From Spisula solida (Eukaryota; Mollusca; Bivalvia; Venerida; Mactridae): DNA of 64,000 nucleotides. Below are positions 23,401 through 35,400 of this stretch, one piece after another. Location: positions 6,825,001 to 6,889,000 of the forward strand of contig OX365953.1 in assembly GCA_947247005.1 (NCBI GenBank). The letters run 5' to 3'. The first letter of the stretch is position 1. Each line of letters begins with the position of its first letter. A model generated the notes under the pieces. It ran no database searches and was not told the origin of the DNA. It saw nothing but the letters and a program-made list of their open reading frames with translations. A program made the position numbers and the translations under genes.

Positions 23401-26400
23401 TCGTGGGTTCAATCCCTGGCATCGGAACTTGACATTTCTGAAATATTTATAATATTTTCTGCTATATCTGGCCGTGTGGTCTGCAAAGTATCTGGAAGTG
23501 CCAGGAAGCTGATACTAGCACATTAAAGAACCAGGCTGTCTATTCGAAATAAGAGCTAGGCGCATCTCTGCAGCGCCTGACATGCCTGTATCTAATGTCT
23601 CTCTCTTCCTTCAGGGGCTTTCTCTCAGTCTGTCCCTCTGGTCAGATCATGCTGTATCTGCACTGGTAGAGGATGCACCTGCGCCCTTGTGGCTGCAACA
23701 TGGGTAAAGTGCCTTTGAACGTGCTTTCGCATGAAAAGGGCGCTATATAAATCTGGTATATTATGTAATCTTGGCATTTAACTGTAATAAACTCAGAATA
23801 GAGTGTCTGGTTTATGATGCCAACCTATCATGGGAATTACTTCACAGATGAATGGCAATATTTGAGATAAAATTTAGCTCAAAATGAGATCCTTTGGGAG
23901 ATTCGGGCCTGATCTTCTTTGAAGAAAGCCAAGAGGGATAATAATATCAACTGACATTCACCTTAGACTTGATAGATGCAAGAGGAATATCATCGGAATC
24001 ATCACTATCACCAGTGTCCTCCTCCTTGCATAAATCATTATCATCACTCTTTGTTTTCCTTGAGTTCATGAAGTTCTTGGATTTCCGCTGAAAATGAGAT
24101 ATTCACAAAATGTACACATACATAAAAGGATCTATCCCGAGTTGTCAATAGATATAAACTTGTTGGACAAACGACTCGGCTATATAAACACCGCCAAAAA
24201 TAACGTCATAAAAGACATCATGTAGGAGATAAAGCGAGTTCATAATTATTCAGTGGTACTTAGGTGCGTAAAATACAGTTTATGTTTCATTATATCATAA
24301 ATTTCTTATTATTTTAAACATTGAACTCATTGAAATTGGTTCAGTTTGAGAAATGTAGCCGGTGGTATTTCCCTAAATAGTTGGTGAAATTGCTAACCAC
24401 TGGGGCTTGTGGAGAGCACTATTTTTTTCCTTTTTTATTAAGGTCCGGTAAACGGACCCTTTTACCGGACCCTTTCCCAATTGCAAATAGGCTATAATAC
24501 TCCCATTTGAATGGAGAAATTCCTAATAAACAATTTTAAAAAATAATTTTCAAAATCGGACATAAAATAATAAATTATGAACATTTTTGACAAGAGGTCA
24601 AGCATAAAAGTCTTAAGAAACCAGTAAACATTCACATGTCATTCACATGTAATCTCTTTTTCTGTTTTATTTGGCCTTTCTGCTTCATGGAATTTCCCAA
24701 TTTCAAGTTGTCACAATGCGAAAATTCCCAATCTGAACGAACCCGGGCCCTTTCCCAAAAAAGGCAAAAAAATCACTGCATGTCACCAGATTTGAAGATT
24801 TACAGCAAATTGTCTGATCCACGTTTTATATTTATTTCTGATGATTCAGGATTTATTTGGATACTGAAAAGGGTGTGTATTTAATAACCAAGGTCCGACT
24901 GTTTACTGAAGGATACTAGACTCTGAGATGTCTATGGCAGCATTTAGTAACTCATTTATTTTTTATTTTGTAGTAATATCAGTATTTTAACTGTTTCATA
25001 ATCATGGCAAAAGCCAACATTTGGATGTTAATTAATAAATGACAAATATGTAGAATTATCTGCACAAAGTATGCGTTAAATTTTAATGCGTCCAGACGAT
25101 CCGCCATATATTAGCCACTGGTGCGCATGCGCGGGCCACATCTCATTATCATTTCCGACTAAAATATCATTGTTGTCATAGAATTGTTAAAACTTGGGTC
25201 TAGACATTCTCACTACCAGAATTGTTCATTTTCCATTCAAAAAGCTGTATATTTTGTTTTTTCCATGTATCTATTAATGTTTAATGGTTATTTTGTTTAT
25301 AGCAATGAGCTGTGTATGCTTGAGTTAAATAACCTGTTTGTTCTGTTCTGATCGCCTGCACAGTGGAAACACGATACATATCTAGATATCGTACTCGCGA
25401 TTTGCGATAGTATCTAGATAAAAAAAGAACAAGACTGCGTTCAATAAACGCTTATGCCCCCTGTGGAAGCCTTGTCCATAAATAAGTCTAAGTCCAAAAT
25501 TAGGTCAAGGTGAAGGTCAAAATGGGGTCAGGTGATACAGGTGTGTGGAGAGTGTTCATATACAACATCCATGCAAGTTTGGAAGCTTTGTAGCAAGCCA
25601 TAATGATGCTAGAAGAAACGGTCAATTTGGGTTAACCAGGACGGACGGACGAACGGACGGACGGACGGACGGACGGACAGGTGAATCACTATATGCCTCC
25701 CGATCTATCGATACGGGGGCATAAAAAGATACGTTTAACTGACACCTGAAAATAAATATCAACATGATTCATGAACAAGACTGCGTTCAATAAACGCTTA
25801 TGCCCCCATGGAAGCCTTGCCCATAAAAAGCTAAGTCAATCAGGAGCCGTAATTCTGTAATAATGTTGGATAGTGTTACATGGCTATGAAAATGTAAGGG
25901 GCTTATGATAGTAAACAAGCATGCCAAGAGTGTTCATATACAACATCCATGCAAGTATGGAAGCTTTGTATCAAGCCATAATGATGCTAGAAGAAACGGT
26001 CAATTTGGGTTAACCAGGAATTTGACCCTTCAATAAGTCTAAGTCCAAAATTAAGTCAAGGTAAAGGTCAATATGGGGTCAGGTGATACAGGCGTGTAGA
26101 GAGTGTTCATATACAACATCCATGCAAGTATGAAAGCTTTGTAGCAAGCCATGATGATGCTAGAAGAAACGGTCAATTTGGGTTAACCAGGAATTTGACC
26201 CTTCAATAAGTCTAAGTCCAAAATTAGGTCAAGTTGAAGGTCAAAATGAGGTTATGTGTTACAGGCGTGTGGAGAGTGTTCATATACAACATCCATGCAA
26301 GTATGAAAGCTTTGTAGCAAGCCATAATGATGCTAGAAGAAATGTCAATTTGGGTTAACCAGGACGGACGAACGGACGGACTCATGAGACGGTATTTGTG

Positions 26401-29400
26401 GGGTTTTCTTTTGTTCTTTCTTATGTTCGGTTGCAACCCACAAGTAGCATTTTGCACCCCACAAGTGACGGAATGAATAGAATCTAAAAATAGCCTATTG
26501 TTCCACACCCCACAACTACCGGTGCATTCGTACGGACGGACGAACGGACAGGTGAATCACTATATGCCTCCCCATCTATCGATAGGGGGGCATAAAAATA
26601 AAGGAAACTCTGTGATGTATTCAATTATTGAAAACGAAAGTACAAGTTAAGCAAATTCGAATATAACGACAGTACTGAATTTATGTGTATGTTGAAAACA
26701 TTCTTGGTGCACCGGTGAATCGTTACAGCCCTAACTCTCACCTTTTGTTTCTTAACCTTTATAGGCTCCTCCTCCTCGTCATTACTACCGCTGCTGTCGA
26801 TTCTCACCTTCCTTGATTTTGGTTTCTTGACTTTCAACGGCGAGTCAACCTCGCCATCATTCTTAAAGACATCATCAGTTTTACGTGAAGAACCGACAGA
26901 ATTGTCTTTAAGGCTTTCATCAGCATCACTTATATCGTCCTGAGAATCACTGTAACTATTGTCAGCTTTTGCTTTTATAGTTTTAGAGCTTGTCTTTGCT
27001 ATTGCTGCCTTTTTCCTGAGATTTGATCTCTTTTTAACAAGAGGTGTGTCATCAGTACTTAAATCTCTGAGTTCAGAATCATTAGAGTCTTCGTCAGATT
27101 CATTCTCACCAGTTTTTGAAGAGACAGAGAGAGTCTGTTTCCGTCGCTTTTTCTTTACTGTAGGAGTGTTTTCCGTACTAATATTAGAATTTGTCGACAA
27201 TTTTCGTTTCTTAGATACCTTTCCATTGATCAAAGTCTGAACATTTCCATTTTCAGAATCACTATTGAGTTCAACATCATTAGAAACTTCATTAATTTTT
27301 ATTGGACTTTCTGTTGAATCACTGTCTGAATGCACCTCCTTTCTTCCTTTAGATTCTAATGGCTTGCTAACCATTTTCCTTTTTAGTTGAGCTAACGATG
27401 TGTCTCCCGAGCTAGACTCAGAAGTCATGTGACCACTTTTGTCTTCAGTCACTGAAGTTTTGTCAGCGTCTTGGTCAGTAGAATTTCTCGATCTTTTCGG
27501 ATATGTTTTTCTTACCTCGGTTTCATGTTTTTTAGGCTTCACCCGTTTCAGATTTGTTAAGGATTTCATGTTATCCATTTTATTAACTTTCTTCTTAATT
27601 AAAGGTGTATCACCAGCATTGTGTTCTGCATTATTATTAGGTTTAGAATTTGAATTCTTTTTCTTTGCTAAAGGCGTATCACCATCCGAGTCACTATCAA
27701 TTTGAGAACATTTTGCTTTTTTCTTAATTAAAGGGGTATCACCACCATTGTTTTCTGCCTTTTTGTTTAGTTTAGATTTTAAACTCTTTTTCTTTGCTAA
27801 AGGAGTATCGCCAGTACTAAGTTCGGAATCACTCTCAGGCTTTGAAAGTTTGCTTTTTTTCTTTGCTAAAGGTGTATCACCAGTACTGTCAGAGTCACTA
27901 TCAATTTGAGAAGATTTTGCTTTTTTCTTAATTAAAGGTGTATCACCACCATTGTTTTCTGCCTTTTTGTTTAGTTTAGATTTTAAACTTTTTTTCTTTG
28001 CTAAAGGTGTATCGCCAGTACTAAGTTCTGAATCACTTTCAGGCTTTGAAAGTTTGCTTTTTTTCTTTGCTAAAGGTGTATCACCAGAACTTGAGTCACT
28101 TTCTGTTTCAGTCACTAAGTTTTTACCAGATTTATCTTTACTGGTATCTTTCTCGGTTTTAATTTTAGATTTTTTTCTCATTTTGACCTTTGAATCAATG
28201 TCAAGGTCATTTTTGGAATTTCGAGATTTTTTATTCTCTGAAGTCAACTTCGACTTTACACGTTGAACTTCAGGCTCACTATCGGATTCAGAATCACTAC
28301 TAATCTCCTTTTTCTTGATTTTCCGTTTTACTAGTTTCTTCTTTTTATCCTCAATTTTCACAAATCTCTTATCCTCACTCGCCAGCTTAGTTTTATTTTT
28401 GACATACGTTTCCGGAGTTTTAATTAACGTAATTTCACCTGAATCCACGGAAGTTGCTAAGTGTTCTGGTGAATTTCCAAGTCTACTTTCAGTTTTTCGA
28501 TCATTATCACCAGAACTTATTTCACTTATAAGACTAAGTGTATCAGAATCATCGGCCTTATTCTGGCTTTTCAAATCCTTTACTCTGTTACCGCTACCTT
28601 TCATTGGCAAACTTCTTCTTACTTTCTTTTCACTGTGATCTGAAATGCAAATATATAGGATCCTTCATGAGTTGTCTTTGGAGAGAAACATTTCTTCAAC
28701 AAGTCTAACTAGAACTGTCGCCATTCGACAGACTAATATACCCCCCGTGTGGCAAAAATCATTGCAGCTAATTTTTTGCATCAAGCACATCTACATGTTA
28801 AGGTTGTTCATCTGTTAAAGTTTGAAGCAAATGCTGCAAAAACTGTAGGAGAAGTTGCGTCCACAAGAAATGTTCACTATATATTGTATAGTGCATTAAA
28901 GTACAAAGGGCCATAATTCTTTCAAAAATCGCAAATTCTTTCCTTAATGCACATCTACATGTTGAGGTTATTCATCTGTTAAAGCTTGAAGCAAATGCTG
29001 CAAAAACTGTAGGAGGAGTTACTTCCACAAGATTGCGTCTACGGACAGACTGACAGACAGACAGACAGACAAGCTGAATCCAGTATACCCCCCTTACAAC
29101 TCTTTGTGCGGGGGGGGGGGGTATAATAATTTTACACTTACAAGCTTTTTGAAATGCATTACACTTACAAACATAGCTTTTTAAAATGCATTACACTTAC
29201 AAACATAGCTTTTTAAAATGCATTACACTTACAAAGCTTTTTGAAATGCATTACACTTACAAACATAGCTTTTTGAAATGAATTACACTTACAAAGCTTT
29301 TTTAAATGCATTGCACACTAACAAACATAGCTTTTTGAAATATGTTACACTTATGAATATAGCTTTTTGAAATACATTACACATAATTATGAACATAGCT

Positions 29401-32400
29401 TTTTGAAATGCATTACACTTACAAACATAGTGTTTTAAAATGAATTACACTTACAAAGCTTTTTGAAATGCATTACACTAACAAACATAGCTTTTAAAAT
29501 GTGTTACATTTACACACATAGCTTTTTGAAATGCATTACACTTACAAACATAGCTTTTTGAAATAAATTTCACTTACAAACATAGCTTTTTGAAATGCAT
29601 TACACTTACAAAGTTTAACATAGCTTTTTGTCATTTCTTGTCCAGTAGACCATATTGAAAATCTGCTATAAATAAGTCATTATAAACACCCTTCAGACTA
29701 CCTAAATGTCTCTGATTGTATCTGTGGCATGGTTGCAAATTTGTAAAACTATATTTTCGGGTGTAAGAAATTGTACAACCAAAAACTTGTTTGGCTGATG
29801 TCACTTTACACTAGGGCCTAAAACAAAAGATTGTTAGTTTCCCCATCCCCTACCTACCAGATTAAACAGGGTTCTTCCCAAAATATTCTATTGCCCAAAT
29901 TGAAATAATAATTTTTTATTAAAAATTGGAAGTGAACATTTTATTTTTTTGTTTACTTGCTTCTTTCTTAGCATTAAATTTAAGACAGTTGGTTTTCACC
30001 TTAGAGTTAATACTAAATTTCATTATTTGTATTTTTTTTTGGAATTGCTTCAGTATGAAAGTTTATGGTTAAATAACTATCATACTGAAACAATTCCAAA
30101 ATTTTTTTTACCCCACCTACCTACCCATTCTGAACCTGCTAGGGTCGGGAAGGGGAAATCGGCCTAGCTCTAGTCAGGTGTCACTTAAGACAAGTTTTAC
30201 TGCATTTGATTAAGACGAAAGGAAAAAATACCCAATTTTAATTTCCGTTTCTTTTCAGTTGACATTTGTATCTTTTTCTGGCGAGCTTCGTTGAGTTTTT
30301 GCAAGGCTTCCGTCATATTAGGTTTCTGCGGTTTCTCGTCAACTTCAGATAACGACATATCAGATAGACTGCTTACACTGGATACCTCGCTAGAACTTTC
30401 AATATCCCCTGGAAATAAAGAATGAAAACTAACTAATGTAAATCACTTTATATTCGCAAGATCTTTAATTCGGATATTTCATAAGGCTCATTTTGCAGAA
30501 CAGATATATAATTATGACTGAGGCGGAAGATTTATGAATTAACAAGAAATATCACTGAATGTGATGAATACCCCCAGATACTGCTTGACACAGTCACTCC
30601 AATGTTCTCTGAAATACGCAAAACTAGTTTTTGTAATGATAAGTAATGCAAATTTTCATTGTAATAAAACCAATGGTTACAGAGGAAAAGTGCAGACAAA
30701 ACTTATATGTGTAACAAAACAAAGCGCCATAATGAATAAGAGGCTACAGATTTATGAATAAATGTCAGAGGAACTCAATTCACAAATAATACTGAAAACA
30801 AGACTGCGTTCAGCAAACCCTAATGTTCGGTTAGAAGCCTTGTCTTTAATAGTATAGGGACCATAATTCTGTAGAAATGTTGGATAGTGTTACATGGCTT
30901 TGACAATGTAAGGTGTTTATGATGGTTAACAAGTATGCCAAGTTTGAAAGCAATGCCTTGATGGACTTTAAAAATATTTGAGTTTCAAGAACTTGCAAGT
31001 TTTGTTTAACATTTTCATTGGAAAGGCCAGATAAACAAATGGACGGGCAATATAATTAAGGACTATATGCCTCCCGCACCAGTAGAAGCCATGGCATAAA
31101 ACACATACTCAAAGTTAAATATTAAGTGGCAGGTAGTCCTGAATCTTTAATGTACAAGTATCTGCAAATTTAAACATTGAAGATATTTACCGAGGACAGC
31201 AGACATGACATCGTTTATCTTCAACTTTGCTGCCCGGGCATAGGGACTTTTATGTGTGATCTCGCCAGATTTACTATGATCTGGGCTTATTTTCTTTTGT
31301 TTATCGTGTTTATCACTTTTGTTGTTTTTATCACGTTTGTCCTGATTATCGCATTTATCGTTTTTATCGCGTTTATCATTTCTATCGTGTTTATCCTGCT
31401 TATGCGGAGTAATGTCTTCCTTAGAATTCTTCCTTTCCTTGTTCGATTTTTTGTACAGATCATTTCTGTCGACAACTTGACCTGTAACAGAGAAATATAA
31501 ATATTTACTTTTATTATTTGCTTTAAATGGATTATGGAGTTTTTTTCAGTGAAAAAAAACAGTGAAAATAACAGTGAAAATAACAGTGAAATTACCATTT
31601 CGTTATTTTCACTGTTTTGAAGCTGGTTCCAGTATCATGCAGGAAAAGAAATGTAGTCAACGGCGCCGGGCTTTAAAATATGCGTGACGTCATCATGACG
31701 TCATAATTCTCACGTCATGACATTCCAACTTCGACATGATTTTTTCCAATTAAGCCAATTACGGCAAATTTTAAGAGAAATTGAGGCAAATAATAAACAG
31801 AAAATTTGTTGATTTTTGGTGTAAGATCATTTTATTTCACTCGTGATCACAGAAAATTAAATTTACACTCACTCGTGGTTACACCACTCGTGAAAATATT
31901 GATTTTCTGTGATCACTCGGTGAAATAAAATTCGATCTTACACCAAAATCAACAAATATCCTCTATGTATTCAGCAATCCAGGCATCGCGAAAACCGTCG
32001 GTCCGTCGGTCCTGACCGACAAAAAATGCTTTGGTCCGGCAAAATTTGACTGAATGTCGGACCGTTGGTCCGACGGAGATTTTAAGTCTGGACGGCGATA
32101 TTCCCCACATCGTAGTTGAAGATTATTGTAAAGAATGTAACACGAATGTATTTTCGTAAATCCTCGTCGAGATTCAATAAGATATCCCTCCGAAATCGTC
32201 AAAAATGTAAAATAATTCAGCGAAATGAAGGTCGTGAAAACTGATTATTTTTTGGATGCGGATAAAACCCGTAGTACACGGTACGGATTCCGAAATGTTC
32301 GCGATTTTTTTTCTGAATATATTTTTATTTTGACGATTTCCGAGGGGGCTTTTTAACACGAAAAAACGTGATTTAGTTTAAAGATGTTTGATATTAAATG

Positions 32401-35400
32401 GTAAAATGAAAATAACATTTCTCTTGACAGAAAGTCCTGTCTGATATATGCTCATTGAATGGGTTGAATGAGCCCATTGTGAAAAGGCAAACTATCTAAT
32501 TAGGCCTATTTGAAAACACTTGTTAACTGTGTGTTAAAGCTAACAATGCATTTCTAAATAATTTACCACTGAATAATTTAAGAAGAACATGCATTATCTA
32601 TACATCTCTCTGCATTTTTTCGGACTGACAAATGTTCTTTCGGACTGACAATTTTTTTGTTTCTGTCAGTCCGAATGACTGACAGGTTTTTAAAGTTTTC
32701 GAGAAGCCTGCAATCTCATTAAAATCAGACCCTAACATTTAGCTACGCTGTTAGGATCTGACTACACTCTGTAGCAGGTCATGTTTAGATAACCTCTCTC
32801 CCACGCAGTAAGTCAGTCAGTTTGTAGCCACTAGTTAGACTTGCACCAGTCCTAGTGATTAATTTTGCTAAGACCAAAATACATCTACATCTGCATCAAA
32901 CATCTGACTATACAGGGTGGCGCTGTCAGAGCAAACAATTATTAACGAAATAAGTATGTTACAAGTATTAAACGTGTAAAGGATTTCAAGAATTGCAAGA
33001 GAATAATTGTCACCAGTGATATTTAAATACTATGCACAAGAACATATCAATACAAACAAAAAAGCTGGAGCAAATCTAGCCACCTGTACACTTTTAGATA
33101 TGTGAAAGTAAAATTTTGATTGGATGATTGAAAGGTCACTTGGACATGACCCCATATGGAGTACCATCAGATCCTATATATCAGTGTAAAGTAGTGAAGC
33201 GTTATATGGATTTGGTTTAAATGAGATTGTGTATTCAGTTAATGAGTTATCTTCATTCTGGAACTATATGATGTAACAATAATAATTCTTTTTCAGAGCC
33301 AAATTATGAAGGTCTCGCCTAAAGACTCCTGGGGTATGTTCAACTGTTTTGATCCTTTATCCATGAATAAAAGTTAAAAAATTCAGAAATCCTGAAAATT
33401 TACAATTTATAAAGGGGAAATAAAGACACACAGACTTTGCTAACCACGCCCATAATACTTTAAATGTATTTAAAGTACTTCGCATACATACACACAGGGG
33501 TGTCAACAGGACCAAATTAAAAATCAGGAAAATCGTATGCAGCCTACCATTTTATGGACAAGAGGCCTTCAATGAGATCGTTTCCATAATTAACTCAGTT
33601 TGTATTAAAAAAATTTCCTAAGAGCAGATGTAATTGACCATAACTTTGCCATTTCTTGAGAAATTTTCATCATATAACTTTTATTTTGGTCGGAATTCCG
33701 GATTAATCAGGAATATTGACACCCCTGATACACTGTTAGTGTAATACCAGTATTTGCGTAATACTTAACCTTTAATTATGAGCTTGCTTGATTTCTCATG
33801 ATGTTTATTTTCTTTATTCCCCGGGGAATCTTTCTTTTTTTCTGGTGAGGCGTCAGACTGGACTGGTGAACTAGTCTGCAAGAAGATCACATACAATGAT
33901 GACATTGGTACATAAGTTATTTTTGACAACTAAGCTAGAATTTGAAATAATTAGAGTAAAATTTTTGAAAACATGATTAAACATTTATTTTTTTAACATG
34001 TAACTCAGCTTTTAGCTGGAGTATGTTGCTAAAATAAGCTTTTGATCATACTGCTTATTTATCCCTTACTCTTGTAAGAATACACTGCCATTACCCCCGG
34101 AGGCTGTAACAACTTTTAAATTTGAAATATTAGTATTATACAGCAGGGCTTCCTCTGGAGAATATTTAGCTTTCGCCACTACATTTGCCAAATGGAAAAA
34201 GTTGTCGCCACTTTAGCGCCACTTGGGCCAAATCTTTTCTCAATATTTCTAATATATATTTGACTTCATGTATATGTATTAAAAATTACAATAATAAATT
34301 GCTGTTTTCTGTGTGTTTTGAAACTGTTAAACTATGGTTAAGCACTAAAATATTGCATTCTTTTTGTTTCTCTAATCTTCAGTGAAATCTTGACTTCAAA
34401 TCGAGAGGTTATATAAATGATGACTAGATCACTGTACTGGCACATTTACAAGTTACTAAGTTCATGAAATAAAGTTCAGTTCATTAAATAGTCTGATAGA
34501 TCAATTAGACAGACTGGCCCATACTAACTGTAATTATTTCTTCAGTTCATCACTAGACTTATCAAACTTTCAAGTTTTTCATTGAAACAATTTTACAAGT
34601 GTTAAAATTTCAACAGTAAAGTTATCTAACATCATTAATTGCCAATGAGACCCATCGATCAAACAATGTCACGCTTCAATCGTAATCACCTTGGTAACCT
34701 GGCTTCACCCGACAACTACAGGGGTTCAATAAACAGATAAACATGTCAAATTGTGTAACCCTGCTAATTGTTTACAATCTACAAATTGACCGGAAGAGAC
34801 CGTTTTACGACAATTTTACGACAAAAGCATGCAGTGAAATGGATCTTTTACGACATTAGGTCAAATTTTGTAAAGAATTTAGCTTTCGCCATGAAATTCG
34901 CCAATTTGATTTTTTTATCGCCAAATGTTTGATAATGGCGCAAATGGCACTATTTGCGACTGACAGCTTAGGCCCTGATACAGTATTATATGACTTACTA
35001 AACACAAACTGTAAATAACATAAAATTTATCTTAGGCAAAAACATGAATGTTTAAAAAAGCGCAACATTGAGTGTTCCTCAATAATAAACTAGCAGTACC
35101 AGAATACTTTCAATGAATGTATTATAATTAAATGAATTAATACCTGGTTCTGTAAGGCTGACAATTCCTTCACAAAAGCATACACCATATCATTGATTCG
35201 TAATTTCTCATCGGGTAGAAGTTCCCTGCCAACATGTTCTTTATATTTTAATCTTATATGTTTCTTGGTCAATACCCTGAAATGGGAAAAGATAAACATG
35301 ATTTTTATAAATGTTGTTTTATCATATTTTAATTATTGCTCTTTTTATAACTTAGCGCTGTTTGTTTTTTTATTATAATATTATAAATTATATTCCACGT

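Noticed and set aside
23353..23426. Functional tRNA-Asp gene
   Set aside because: The head folds partly, but the acceptor stem does not close and the sequence continues into a SINE body and tail; the second copy has the same body.
26959..28638. Plus-strand frames rich in Phe/Leu/Ser opposite HIRIP3 exon 6 (26959, 27439, 27952, 28315)
   Set aside because: They are the antisense of the Lys/Asp/Ser repeats, with no start context, and their hydrophobic look follows from the complement of AAG/GAT codons.
31177..31598. Plus-strand 107-codon frame that looks like a membrane protein, and an overlapping minus frame
   Set aside because: The plus frame is the complement of the Asp/Lys repeat of exon 4; the other minus frame is out of phase with the spliced gene.
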